NCBI GenBank assembly: GCA_014896635.1
Contig: JADBKA010000012.1
Coordinates: 1-38,591, forward strand
Direction: 5' to 3'
Origin: Ktedonobacteraceae bacterium
GTDB lineage: Bacteria > Chloroflexota > Ktedonobacteria > Ktedonobacterales > Ktedonobacteraceae
DNA length: 38,591 nucleotides
Shown here: positions 1 through 8,578 of the stretch, piece by piece
Position numbering within the stretch: the first letter of the stretch is position 1
Layout: every line of letters starts with the position of its first letter
Made by a program: the position numbers and the translations under genes
Notes under the pieces: model-generated
The model's input: only the letters and a program-made list of their open reading frames with translations
What the model was told of the DNA's origin: nothing
The model's database searches: none

Positions 1-642
1 CTGGCAGCCCAGATTCCCGTTGAGGAGATGAGCGAAGCTTCAAGTGTGGCCGGAGCAATGCCCATTCCTCCGATGCTGGAGGAGGGGTTGAGCATGGAAC
101 AACTAGAAACGCTGGCTGAACGCCGGGACGACGATCTCTGCGATATCGGATCAATCAGCTCAAGAGATGAGATATCGCGCATGCAGATGGCCGCTTTCAG
201 TTGCCAGGAGTATGCCCAGCTCTACTCAACCTACATCTCTTCAACAACTGGACACCTTCCACCGTCCGCCGGAGAGGCTCCCGCCGGTCGTCCTCAACCT
301 CTCGAAGAAGGGGACGCGGAAGAACTTCTGTTTCAAACGATGTCGGACCGCCAGAAGCTCACGGAGATGGGGAAGCTGGTCGGTACAGCCCGCTATGCTC
401 TCGATGGACACGATGCTACCCTCCAGCAGGAGACACGGCGTCGCATGGAACGTATCGCTCGCTTGCTGGCCGACAAGTATCGCGGACGGGAGATCGTCAG
501 GGCAGCGTTCAATCCCGATCCACGTGGCACCAGGCTGGCTGAACTGTACCTGAGCCGGGCCTTTAAGCTGCTTGACGAGGAATATGCAGATATCCCGGCT
601 ATCGAGCGGTCTATCCGAGAGTTGCAACAGGAACAGGAATAA
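1..642 (+). CDS. Hypothetical protein, probably 5'-truncated by the window edge
   Basis: I do not recognise this protein. The frame is open from base 1. The first ATG in frame (28) has a purine-rich GAGGAG directly against it with no spacer, which is a poor ribosome-binding arrangement, so the gene may well begin before the window. What is visible is a hydrophilic soluble protein with no signal peptide or membrane segment. An acidic N-terminal part is followed, in the last 100 or so residues, by Arg/Glu/Leu-rich sequence that should form helices, including a run around RRRMERIARLLADKY, and a Glu/Gln-rich C-terminus. It ends 79 bases before the next unknown gene on the same strand and may be cotranscribed with it. 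No catalytic motif is evident. Confidence 0.55.
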   Translation: MAAQIPVEEMSEASSVAGAMPIPPMLEEGLSMEQLETLAERRDDDLCDIGSISSRDEISRMQMAAFSCQEYAQLYSTYISSTTGHLPPSAGEAPAGRPQPLEEGDAEELLFQTMSDRQKLTEMGKLVGTARYALDGHDATLQQETRRRMERIARLLADKYRGREIVRAAFNPDPRGTRLAELYLSRAFKLLDEEYADIPAIERSIRELQQEQE

Positions 643-721
643 TTTGCAGAAGAAGTATCTCTCTTCTAAAGAATATACACTATCATGCATAGCTGGATAG
701 TATCTTTCAGGAGTATGTTGT

Positions 722-2176
722 ATGGCAGCAGTTGAATTACGAGTTGATCTTTCAGCTCTTGTCAACGCCCTCCTCAGTAGCGATGAGGCACAGATCATTG
801 CAATCGCACGTGATCATCTCCGGCAACAGGAGGCAGCGGATGTGTTGATCGGTCGTATTGGGATGATCGCAGCACATGGGGACGAGGATGGACATATTGT
901 TACAACCCTGGCCGCTGCTGCGATGTTGAGTCGCTATCTGCGCTTTGTGCCAGATCCACTGCACCCTGATGCAGAGATGAGATCGCTAGCAAGCGAGCGG
1001 GCGTTGCCCTTATTTGCCCGTGCGTTACTGATTGCTGCACCGGCTGTACGCAGAGGCTATCAGGCCAGCGAGCAGTATCCAGAGCCATTCTTCCCCAGTG
1101 CGCTGGTAGATACAGGAAAAAACGTCACTGAAGCAATGAGGGAGGCCGTACTCTCCGGTGACGCACAGCTCGTAGAGCGCCTGATGCTGGGCTTCTATGG
1201 CACCGGCGCCGACTACCGTACTTTACAGGTACGTACCTACGATGGCATTGCTCCCACCTTTCAGCATGCAGGACATCCCCTGATCTTTGCTGTACGAGGC
1301 TTTCAACTGCTAGATCCTGTCGAGTGGGGGGATCGTGTGCCGCATATTATTCACTGGCTTGCTCCGCACCTGCCGCTCCATTCTGCGACAGATGAGCCTG
1401 AATGGGTAAAAATTGTGCGCGACTTCACTTCCAGGCCAGAGAACAGTGTCGCCGATGTACGCAAGCGCATCAGTATGCCACAGGATGAGCACGCACTCTC
1501 CCTGTACCGTCTGATTCTGAGTAATGCCGATACATTGCAGGTGTGCCAGGGTGTGTATGATGCCCTGATGAAGGACAATGCCTCACCGCGTGCCATTGGC
1601 TCCGTCATTGAACGTGCCAGCGCCGAAGTGATGCAGCGCGTCAGGCATGACGACGCCGAGGGGTTTGTGCAGAGCGGGCATGGCCTGCTCTTCGCCGCAG
1701 CCGCGCGCCAGGTTTTCCGCCAGGTGCAGGACGTGGATGTGCTTACGCTACTTTTCACTTCTGCTGCCTGCATCAACGCTTTGCACAAAGAGGTCACAGC
1801 ACAGCAGGGAGGCTTCCAGATCCCACCTGCGCCTGTACCGGTCAGAGTTGCCGGAGGTCTTATGGGTCCGCAGCAACTGGAGGCACTGGAAGAGCAACTC
1901 GCAGGACAGGATATGCAGGGAGCATTGACCACTGCCCGCCATTATCTGAGCCTAAAGCATGATCCGCGCGCGCTCTTTGGAGTGATCGGGCTGGCGGCGG
2001 CACGCCTGAAGAGCGGCGTGGACCAGGGGCATCGCTTGCAAATCGTTCAGGCTGCCAGCGAGGCGTTTCTCTCCTGGCCCTCCACGCTTTCAAAAGAGAA
2101 CCCGGAGATATTCTTGCAAATTGCTCTGCGGGCCGCGATTTTTGGCGGGCGCGATAGTGTGGTTGCACAACTGTAG
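722..2176 (+). CDS. Hypothetical alpha-helical protein (484 aa) coupled to SBP1
   Basis: Function unknown. The start is supported by CAGGAG about 8 bases upstream of the ATG. The protein is predominantly helical and soluble, with no signal peptide. Several His residues sit in helical contexts: H52 and H58 in an acidic/His segment (AHGDEDGH), and H182/H185 in QHAGHPLI, followed by a Trp/His-rich stretch to about residue 220. Such clustered His/Asp positions could bind metal, but I see no complete known signature and do not assign an enzyme family. The C-terminal 120 residues look like Ala/Leu-rich helical repeats. The stop lies only 9 bases before the SBP1 start, so the two genes are probably translated from one mRNA. 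That suggests, without proving, a link to the imported substrate. Confidence 0.6.
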   Translation: MAAVELRVDLSALVNALLSSDEAQIIAIARDHLRQQEAADVLIGRIGMIAAHGDEDGHIVTTLAAAAMLSRYLRFVPDPLHPDAEMRSLASERALPLFARALLIAAPAVRRGYQASEQYPEPFFPSALVDTGKNVTEAMREAVLSGDAQLVERLMLGFYGTGADYRTLQVRTYDGIAPTFQHAGHPLIFAVRGFQLLDPVEWGDRVPHIIHWLAPHLPLHSATDEPEWVKIVRDFTSRPENSVADVRKRISMPQDEHALSLYRLILSNADTLQVCQGVYDALMKDNASPRAIGSVIERASAEVMQRVRHDDAEGFVQSGHGLLFAAAARQVFRQVQDVDVLTLLFTSAACINALHKEVTAQQGGFQIPPAPVPVRVAGGLMGPQQLEALEEQLAGQDMQGALTTARHYLSLKHDPRALFGVIGLAAARLKSGVDQGHRLQIVQAASEAFLSWPSTLSKENPEIFLQIALRAAIFGGRDSVVAQL

Positions 2177-2185
2177 AGCGCGAAG

Positions 2186-3877
2186 ATGAGATACGTACTG
2201 TTGAAACTGCTGCCGCTCGTGCTCTGCTTGTTTGTCATCGCCGCCTGCGAGGGAGAGACGCCCATGCCGAAGCAGGCGGTGAAGGCTCCCCTTGATCAGC
2301 AGGTCTATACGATACCGGAGGTGAGCAGCGCGGATTTCGATACGCTCGATCCGGCGCTCGTACACGATGCCGCGTCAATCAGAGCCGTCCAGATGATCTT
2401 CACCGGCCTGGTGCAACTTGATGATCAACTCAAGGTACACGCTCAGATCGCGCGGAGCTGGGAAGTGGGCAGCGATGGCGTGAGCTGGACGTTCCACCTC
2501 AGGCCGAATCTCAAGTTCAGTGACGGCACGCCGCTCACTGCTGCCGATGTCGCCTACAGCATCGATCGCGCCCTGCAACCGGCCACGCGCTCCACAACAG
2601 CTCCTCTTTATCTCAGCCTGATTAAGGACGCCGACCGCCTGCTCGCCGGCAAAATCCCTTCACTCATCGGCAGCAGTCTGCTGGTACGCGATCCACAGAC
2701 GCTGGTGATTCTCACGAAGAAAAAAGCGGCCTATTTCCCCATGCTGCTGACTATGCCCTGCTCCTACGTCGTTGAAAAGCGTCTTATCACAAAATACGGC
2801 AACAGATTCACCGACCATCTGAACGAAGGAGGCGGAGCAGGTCCTTTCAAGGTTGCACAATATACCCACCGTGTGCGCATCGAGTTTGTGCCGAATGCTC
2901 ACTACTACAATGCCGCGCCACAACTTCAGAAGGTGAGCATTGTATTTTACCATTCGGCTGATGATGCCTATAGAGATTACGTGAATCACCGCGTCGATAC
3001 AACCGGTGTTCCCCTCTCGACCTTTAGCACCGATAAAAAACGCAAAGACTTTGTACAGGTACCGCAGGCGTGGATCAACTACTACGCAATGAACTACCTG
3101 ACGAAACCATTCAACAATATCCACATGCGCCAGGCGTTTGCGCTGGCAATCGACAAAACTGCCCTTGCTCACAATGTGTGGAAAGATACGGTGCTTCCTA
3201 CGAATCATCTTGTACCCCAGGGTATCCAGGGCTATAATGCGCAGCTCACCGGCCCTGACGGCACACAGAATCTCAATGGCAATGCGCAGAAGGCGCGAGA
3301 GCTTTTTCAGCAGGCACTGCGGGAGGAAGGATGGGTGAACGCCTCACAGGTGCCACAGATTACGCTGACGTATGCTGCGGGCGTTCCCGGCTTTGAACAG
3401 GAGGTGGCCGCGCTGGTTCAGACCTGGCAGAAGGTACTGAACGTGACTGTGGCGACCAATCCTGTCGAGTATAATACGCTCCTTGATAAAGTCACAGCCT
3501 CGACCAGTAACGCGAACGGGCTACAACTGTGGGGACTCTCCTGGGTTGGAGAATACCCCGATCCGTACAACTGGCTCTCTCTACAATTCGGCAGGGGATC
3601 ACCCAACAATAATATGAATTATGGTCAGACGGCCCAACAACTGGCTGTCCAGCAACAGATGGACGAAGCCGATGCCAGTCTGAATGAGACGACCCGTCTC
3701 CAGATCTACCAACGCATTGAACAGCAACTGGTCAACGATGTAGCCTGGCTGCCCGTTGAGCAGATGACAGCGGTGTTTCTTCGCTCGCCGGCCATTGTCG
3801 GGATCGTTGATAACGCGCAAGGAATCATCCCACCGGACGACTGGGCTAAGATTTATCGCGTCCAGATTCAATCATAG
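2186..3877 (+). CDS. Peptide ABC transporter substrate-binding lipoprotein (SBP1)
   Basis: Extracytoplasmic family 5 solute-binding protein (SBP_bac_5, OppA/DppA type) that would capture oligopeptides or similar solutes and deliver them to a DppBC-type permease. A lipoprotein signal peptide is evident: a short basic start, a hydrophobic core, and a lipobox ending IAAC with the lipidated Cys at residue 21. Family hallmarks follow, including DFDTLDPALV near the mature N-terminus, FTGLVQLDDQLK, WTFHLRPNLKFSDGTPL, DVAYSIDRAL and the hinge-region MRQAFALAIDK. The length of 563 aa is normal. It is clearly homologous to SBP2-4 downstream but the most divergent of the four. The ATG lies 9 bases after the preceding stop and lacks a strong Shine-Dalgarno sequence, consistent with translational coupling. 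No permease gene follows directly; SBP2 is next after about 400 bases. Confidence 0.93.
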   Translation: MRYVLLKLLPLVLCLFVIAACEGETPMPKQAVKAPLDQQVYTIPEVSSADFDTLDPALVHDAASIRAVQMIFTGLVQLDDQLKVHAQIARSWEVGSDGVSWTFHLRPNLKFSDGTPLTAADVAYSIDRALQPATRSTTAPLYLSLIKDADRLLAGKIPSLIGSSLLVRDPQTLVILTKKKAAYFPMLLTMPCSYVVEKRLITKYGNRFTDHLNEGGGAGPFKVAQYTHRVRIEFVPNAHYYNAAPQLQKVSIVFYHSADDAYRDYVNHRVDTTGVPLSTFSTDKKRKDFVQVPQAWINYYAMNYLTKPFNNIHMRQAFALAIDKTALAHNVWKDTVLPTNHLVPQGIQGYNAQLTGPDGTQNLNGNAQKARELFQQALREEGWVNASQVPQITLTYAAGVPGFEQEVAALVQTWQKVLNVTVATNPVEYNTLLDKVTASTSNANGLQLWGLSWVGEYPDPYNWLSLQFGRGSPNNNMNYGQTAQQLAVQQQMDEADASLNETTRLQIYQRIEQQLVNDVAWLPVEQMTAVFLRSPAIVGIVDNAQGIIPPDDWAKIYRVQIQS

Positions 3878-4278
3878 GTCAAAGCGGTCTGCAAGGAGCA
3901 GGACGGGACGCGGTCGCGGTGTACAGGCGGCATTAACGAGACCGGGAGTTCTGGCGATGCTGGCGCGTAGTATAAATAGAGTATGGGGGCCAGGAGTGGT
4001 GGTGCGTTCAGGCCGCATTACTCTGCCCCCTCCATGTCGGCTCTTCCCAGCGCTCTTTCCGCCAGACTGCTCGTCTGGAGAATGTACTGCTTAACTGCCC
4101 ACTGTTGAGCACGCTTGTAAAGGAAGGAGCAATTTTCTGGGGAAAGGAGGTATATACAACAAGATAACATATCATTCATGTTACTTGCATTCTGCGCTTC
4201 GCCCGGTACATCCTCTTCACCTGACATAGGGAACAGATCAACGTACGCCGTTATCTCAGAAAAAGAAGGAGAACACTC
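3878..4278 (+). other. 401-bp intergenic region between SBP1 and SBP2
   Basis: I see no convincing gene here. The interval contains inverted arms GGGGGC (3985-3990) and GCCCCC (4025-4030), and a tight hairpin CCAGAC-TGCTC-GTCTGG at 4062-4078. Neither has a U-rich tail, so neither is a clear terminator. A TATAAA sequence at about 3971 could be a -10 element, but no good -35 is placed upstream. Two Shine-Dalgarno-like runs occur, AAGGAAGGAG at about 4120 and AAAGGAGG at 4143-4150, with no start codon at a suitable distance. The SBP2 ribosome-binding site (AAGAAGGAG, about 4264-4272) is at the right edge. Confidence 0.4.
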
Positions 4279-6027
4279 ATGCGACCTGGCAAATCGGCGA
4301 CAACCGTTGGAGTGCTATTTTGTCTGCTGGCGATCCTGCTTGTGGCCTGCGGCGGGGGGGCTACCGGCCAGTCGGGGACTAGCACGGCAAAGGCGCCTGA
4401 TGAGAAGCAAATCCTGATCTCACCGATCGGCAACCGCTCGGATATCAAATCGTTCGACCCGGCGCGCGCGACCGATATTGACTCTATCAATGCAATTCAG
4501 ATGGTCTTCACCGGCCTGGTATCGCTCAACGATAAGCTCCAGGTACAGGATCAACTGGCCGCTTCTCATACCGTCTCGAATGATGGTCTCACCTACACGT
4601 TCACCCTCAAGCCGAATCTCAAGTTTAGCGACGGCACGCCGCTCACCTCGAAAGATGTCGCCTACAGTATCGACAGGGCCTTGCAGCCAGAGACGAAATC
4701 CGCCGTCGCTCCTACCTATTTAGGTCTCATCAAAGATGCCGATAAGCTCAACGCGGGCAAGATCAAAACGATCATCGGTGATAGCCTGCTGACGCCCAAC
4801 GACCAGACCATCACGATCATCCTCAGCCAGAAAGCTGCCTATTTCCTGGAAACTCTCACCTACAACACATCCTATGTGGTTGAGAAGAGCATGATCGACA
4901 AGTATGGCAGCAACTTCCCCGATCACCTGAGTGAAGGCATCGGCGGGGCTGGTCCCTGGAAAGTCTCGAAATATGTGCGCGGGCAGGCCATCGAGTTTGT
5001 CCCCAACCCCAACTACTATGGCCCGAAACCTCAGTTGAAGAAGGTCGTTATGCCTTTCTACAAGCAGTCCGATACGGTCTGGAACGTCTACCAGACCGGG
5101 CAGGTTCACAGCTCCGGCGTCCCCTCGGCCCAGATCGAGACGGCGAAGAAGTTGCCCAATCACCAGTACCACCAGGCGCCCTCTCTGGCGATCATGTTCT
5201 ACGCCATGAACTTCTTGCAGAAGCCGTTCAACAACCTCAAGGTGCGCCTGGCATTCGCGCTGGCAATTGATAAAGATGCAATTGCTCACAACATCTACAA
5301 AGACATGGTGATCCCGACAAACCACATAGTCCCCGAAGGGATGCCTGGCTATAACCCGGCCCTCAGTGGTCCACAGGGAGCCAGCACAAAAGGCAACCGC
5401 GAGCTGGCAAAAAAGCTCTTTGACGAGGGATTGAAAGAGGAAGGTCTCACCGCCTCTTCGCTGCCACCCATTGTCTTCTCGACTTCGGCACAGAGCGATA
5501 CTGCGCGCAACGAGGTGGCCGCCGTTCAACAGATGTGGCAGAGTACGCTTGGTATCAGCGTCAAGATTGATACCATGGAATTCAACAAGCTCTCTGACCA
5601 GATCGACAATACAAAGAACAATCCGAAAGGGCTACAGATCTGGCGCGCTGACTGGTACGCCGACTATCCTGATCCACAGGACTGGCTGACACTGCTGTTC
5701 AGTAAAGATTCGCCGAAAAATGCTATGAACTATGGTGCAAACAGCACGCAGCAAAATGCTGATGAACAGGCGAATCAACAACTGATGCTCCAGGCCGATG
5801 CCAACCTCAATCCGACGGAGCGCATGCAGCAGTATAATAAGGCCGAGCAGGCACTGGTCAACGATGTAGCCTGGATACCGCTCTATCAGATAACCAGCAC
5901 CTACGTGCTCAAGCCCTGTGTGGTCGGCACCGTTGATAACGCTCAGTCTCTGACACCGCCTGATGACTGGGCCAACATCTACATCTCCAACGACCCGACC
6001 TGCGCTGACGTCGGCCAGTACCAGTAA
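4279..6027 (+). CDS. Peptide ABC transporter substrate-binding lipoprotein (SBP2)
   Basis: Family 5 extracytoplasmic solute-binding protein of 582 aa. AAGAAGGAG sits a few bases before the ATG. The signal peptide ends in a lipobox LLVAC with Cys at residue 24, followed by a Gly/Ser/Thr-rich tether typical of Gram-positive-type lipoproteins. Conserved family segments include SFDPARATDIDS, MVFTGLVSLNDKLQ, TFTLKPNLKFSDGTPL, DVAYSIDRAL and VRLAFALAIDKDAI. The C-terminus has an extra 20 or so residues with two Cys (about 555 and 579) not seen in SBP3/4, which could form a disulfide. It is followed on the same strand by its cognate permease pair B1/C1, separated by a 138-base spacer holding a strong hairpin. 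That layout is usual where the binding protein is made in excess over the membrane subunits. Confidence 0.94.
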   Translation: MRPGKSATTVGVLFCLLAILLVACGGGATGQSGTSTAKAPDEKQILISPIGNRSDIKSFDPARATDIDSINAIQMVFTGLVSLNDKLQVQDQLAASHTVSNDGLTYTFTLKPNLKFSDGTPLTSKDVAYSIDRALQPETKSAVAPTYLGLIKDADKLNAGKIKTIIGDSLLTPNDQTITIILSQKAAYFLETLTYNTSYVVEKSMIDKYGSNFPDHLSEGIGGAGPWKVSKYVRGQAIEFVPNPNYYGPKPQLKKVVMPFYKQSDTVWNVYQTGQVHSSGVPSAQIETAKKLPNHQYHQAPSLAIMFYAMNFLQKPFNNLKVRLAFALAIDKDAIAHNIYKDMVIPTNHIVPEGMPGYNPALSGPQGASTKGNRELAKKLFDEGLKEEGLTASSLPPIVFSTSAQSDTARNEVAAVQQMWQSTLGISVKIDTMEFNKLSDQIDNTKNNPKGLQIWRADWYADYPDPQDWLTLLFSKDSPKNAMNYGANSTQQNADEQANQQLMLQADANLNPTERMQQYNKAEQALVNDVAWIPLYQITSTYVLKPCVVGTVDNAQSLTPPDDWANIYISNDPTCADVGQYQ

Positions 6028-6094
6028 CTACCGGAAAGGCAGGGGTCCAGAAAGCCTGGCTGGTTCCTGGCGCGGATCAACAGGTTCCCACAAT

Positions 6095-6112
6095 GGGGGA
6101 CGAGTGTCCCCC
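6095..6112 (+). other. Intercistronic hairpin between SBP2 and permease B1
   Basis: Perfect 7-bp stem GGGGGAC (6095-6101) / GTCCCCC (6106-6112) with a four-base loop GAGT. No U-run follows, so it is not a complete rho-independent terminator. In comparable binding-protein operons a stem placed here protects the upstream mRNA or lowers expression of the permease genes; that role is inferred. Confidence 0.5.
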
Positions 6113-6165
6113 GATCCCTGCTGTAAGGAAAAAAGACCAGAGACGATGCGGAGAAGGAACAGGCC

Positions 6166-7125
6166 ATGGTGCAATTTCTTGTCAGACGATTCATAAGGCT
6201 CATCCTGGTTATCTTATGTGTCACCTTCATCACATTCATTTTTGGTTACTTCGCGCCCGGCGATCCGATCAAAGTCATGCTGGGTGAGCATTTCTCTCCG
6301 GTGCAGTATATGCGGTTGAAGCATCTATATGGCCTGGATCTGCCCTGGTACCAGCAATACTGGAATTTTCTTACCGGCCTGTTTCGCCTGGACCTCGGCT
6401 ATTCTTATCACTACCAGGGCCGGGCCGTCTGGGATCTGCTCAAGGATGGCGTTCCTATCTCGGCGGAACTCGGCGCCTGGGGATTGCTACTAACCATTCT
6501 TTTTGGTATTCCGCTGGGCATTTTCGCGGCCATTAAAGCCAACACCTGGTTTGATACGCTCGGCATGGGGTTTGCGTTGGTTCTGTATGCACTGCCGACG
6601 TTTGTGCTGGCCGCGCTGGCACAGGTTTTCATTGTCTGGCTGGACCAGAGCACCGGCCTGGGCTGGCCCGTTGCCAACTGGGGACCACCCTGGACCTACA
6701 CCTGGAGCGCCATTCAGCACAAGCTAGGACCTGTGCTGGTACTGGCCGCGCTTAGCTTCGCCAGTCTGGCCCGCCTTGCCAGGACAAGTATGCTGGAGGT
6801 GCTGCGCCAGGACTATATCCGCACGGCGCGGGCAAAGGGGATGCGCGAGTTCATCGTCACGTATCGCCACGCGCTGCGCAATGCCATGATCCCGCTGGTC
6901 ACAGTCATTGGCCTCTCTGTTGGTACGCTCATCACCGGCTTCTTCTTTATCGAGGTTATCTTTAACATTCCGGGCATTGGCTCTGCTGCGTTCAGCGCCA
7001 TTCAGGACCGCGACTATCCGGTGATCGAGGCTACAACAGTGTTGGGAGCTGTAGCAGTTGTGGTAGGCAATCTGATCTCTGATCTCCTCTACACGCTTGT
7101 TGATCCACGTATCAAGGCAGAATGA
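6166..7125 (+). CDS. Peptide ABC transporter permease, DppB/OppB type (B1)
   Basis: Inner-membrane permease of the binding-protein-dependent peptide/nickel importer family (BPD_transp_1), 319 aa, a usual length. The N-terminus QFLVRRFIRLILVILCVTFI is the classic first transmembrane helix of DppB proteins and is followed by GDPIKVMLGE. About six membrane helices are visible. The EAA loop that docks on the ATPase is RTARAKGMREFIVTYRHALR. It starts at an ATG preceded by GAAGGAACAGG. The C1 permease follows after 13 bases, so B1/C1 are cotranscribed and should form a heterodimeric pore. No ATPase genes follow this pair; the DppD/DppF genes are 7 kb downstream beside the second pair. Confidence 0.95.
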   Translation: MVQFLVRRFIRLILVILCVTFITFIFGYFAPGDPIKVMLGEHFSPVQYMRLKHLYGLDLPWYQQYWNFLTGLFRLDLGYSYHYQGRAVWDLLKDGVPISAELGAWGLLLTILFGIPLGIFAAIKANTWFDTLGMGFALVLYALPTFVLAALAQVFIVWLDQSTGLGWPVANWGPPWTYTWSAIQHKLGPVLVLAALSFASLARLARTSMLEVLRQDYIRTARAKGMREFIVTYRHALRNAMIPLVTVIGLSVGTLITGFFFIEVIFNIPGIGSAAFSAIQDRDYPVIEATTVLGAVAVVVGNLISDLLYTLVDPRIKAE

Positions 7126-7138
7126 GAAGGAGCAATGA

Positions 7139-8245
7139 TTGTTTATGGATATCGAAGACATCAACCAGCACCCTGTGCCAGATCAGGCGACTACGCCAGA
7201 TACCGGCACTCTGCCTGCCGGGGAAGAAGGAGCGCAGGAAGTAGAAGCAGCGCAGAAGAACGGTGAGGGCGCAAGCAAAGAGCGGGAGCAGGCGCTCACA
7301 CCGTTTCAGGAGTCGCTGCGCCGGTTGCTGCGTGACCGGCGGGCAATGATCAGTCTGGCAGTCATTGTGCTCTTTCTGCTCATTCCCGTCTTCTGGCCGC
7401 CCATCTACCAGCATATCGGTGGTCCGTACCACAGCGAGACGAATGGGATGATTGGCCCTGAAGTGTATCACAACCCGTTTCACACTGAGCTGACGCGCCA
7501 GGATGAGGGCCCTTCGGCTCAATACTGGCTCGGCACTGATTCTATCGGGCGCGACCTGCTGGCGCGTCTGATGCAAGGGATGCTTATCTCGCTTGTCGTT
7601 GCTCTGCTGGTGGAGACGGTGAACATCATTCTGGGGCTGACCATCGGCATCCTGGCGGGCTACTTTGGCGGCTGGATTGACCAGGCGCTGGCGGGTTTGA
7701 CCGATGTGATCTTCGCCTATCCAGGACTCCTTTTCGCCATCCTGCTCACGGGCATTTTTGGTTCCTATGCCGATACGCTTTTTAGCAGGATACCCTTAAT
7801 CGGACCAAACGGCAATGCCCGCCTGTTGCTTGTCTCGCTGGCGCTGGCGCTCGTGAGCTGGCCGCTGATGGCACGTTTTGCACGAGGCCAGACGTTGCAG
7901 CTCAGGCAGCAGCAGTTCATTGAAGCGGCGCGTACCGCCGGCACGACGCACCCACGTATTATCCTGCGACATCTGCTGCCCAACCTGATCAGTATTATTG
8001 TCGTTGCTTCAACGCTCGACATTGCAAATGTGATTGTAGGTGAGGCTGGTTTGAGCTTCCTGGGCCTGGGTGTCCAGCAGCCTGGCTCCAGCATTGGCCT
8101 GATGATCTCGGATGCCAAAGAGCAGATTGTGACTCATCCCTGGGAACTGCTTTTGCCTACGCTCGTGCTGACGGTGGTGGTACTGGCTTTCTCATTTCTG
8201 GGCGATGGACTGCGCGATGCTTTCGATCCTCGCACAAAAGACTGA
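7139..8245 (+). CDS. Peptide ABC transporter permease, DppC/OppC type (C1)
   Basis: Second membrane subunit of the importer (368 aa). After a long acidic cytoplasmic N-terminal extension (about 60 residues, rich in Glu, Gln and Pro) comes the OppC N-terminal segment FQESLRRLLRDRRAMISL leading into the first membrane helix. An extracytoplasmic loop follows, then the conserved WLGTDSIGRDLLARLMQG and the five-helix permease core. The EAA loop is EAARTAGTTHPRIILRHLLP, and the C-terminus [16 protein letters not shown] is diagnostic of this subfamily. The start is TTG at 7139 (GAGAAGGAG about 6 bases upstream) or ATG at 7145. The extension is longer than in typical E. coli DppC and of unknown role. 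It partners with B1. Confidence 0.94.
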   Translation: MFMDIEDINQHPVPDQATTPDTGTLPAGEEGAQEVEAAQKNGEGASKEREQALTPFQESLRRLLRDRRAMISLAVIVLFLLIPVFWPPIYQHIGGPYHSETNGMIGPEVYHNPFHTELTRQDEGPSAQYWLGTDSIGRDLLARLMQGMLISLVVALLVETVNIILGLTIGILAGYFGGWIDQALAGLTDVIFAYPGLLFAILLTGIFGSYADTLFSRIPLIGPNGNARLLLVSLALALVSWPLMARFARGQTLQLRQQQFIEAARTAGTTHPRIILRHLLPNLISIIVVASTLDIANVIVGEAGLSFLGLGVQQPGSSIGLMISDAKEQIVTHPWELLLPTLVLTVVVLAFSFLGDGLRDAFDPRTKD

Positions 8246-8358
8246 CGGTGTCTTCTTCTCCTTGCAATTTTCTGGAAGGCAAAGGGAATGGATGAGAGAT
8301 TTCGCCGATTCTGCGCGTAGTTCTTAGTAGAGATCTCGATCTGGTCCAGAGATTCGAT

Positions 8359-8405
8359 ATTGCCAGGCGGTGCCAGCTTTCGACAACGTCAGTTGCCTGG
8401 GCAAT
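8359..8405 (+). promoter_or_regulatory. Putative structured 5' leader element of SBP3
   Basis: ATTGCCAGGC (8359-8368) can pair with GCCTGGGCAAT (8395-8405) through 10 bp with one bulged G, enclosing GGTGCCAG. The same element recurs before SBP4 at 10492-10540, with two changes that remain pairable as G-U wobbles. A TAGTAGAGATC block precedes both. This suggests a conserved RNA structure of unknown ligand or role. Confidence 0.4.
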
Positions 8406-8461
8406 GCATCGAGTTATTCGCCTCAGCAGTCTGCTGGATTCTTCTGTTGGAGAAGAGCGGT

Positions 8462-8520
8462 GTATCGCTTACCCGCGATATACCAGCGGGGCATTTTGTT
8501 GTTTGAAATACTGCCCCGCT
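8462..8520 (+). other. Two hairpins in the SBP3 leader
   Basis: GTATCGC (8462-8468) pairs with GCGATATAC (8475-8483) with a small bulge. Immediately downstream AGCGGGGCA (8485-8493) and TGCCCCGCT (8512-8520) form a perfect 9-bp stem with an 18-base loop. No U-tract follows. These lie about 60-115 bases before the SBP3 start and are not clearly present before SBP4. Confidence 0.4.
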
Positions 8521-8578
8521 CACAATATTACTGTGAACTATTGTTCTCTATTTGTTATGCTTGAAGGAGTATTTGATC

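Noticed and set aside
1351..1932. 193-codon minus-strand frame opposite the unknown 484-aa protein
   Set aside because: Rich in Ser, Cys and Ala with no domain; no upstream ribosome-binding site; the plus-strand gene has a good start and fits the operon.
4178..4417. 79-codon plus-strand frame overlapping the SBP2 start
   Set aside because: The Shine-Dalgarno sequence is about 27 bases away, most of the frame lies in the SBP2 signal-peptide region in another frame, and the peptide is unlike any known protein.
4720..5529. Long minus-strand frame opposite SBP2 (also 8897-9295, 9440-10315 and 11015-11413 opposite SBP3/4)
   Set aside because: These are mirror frames produced by the GC-rich codon pattern of the binding-protein genes; their protein sequences have no motifs, and the SBP3 and SBP4 copies simply follow the repeat.
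8340..8410. Possible T-box riboswitch before SBP3/SBP4 (TGGCACCGC-like string)
   Set aside because: The string matches the T-box only on the minus strand, opposite to the genes, and no specifier loop, AG bulge or terminator/antiterminator pair is present in the right order.
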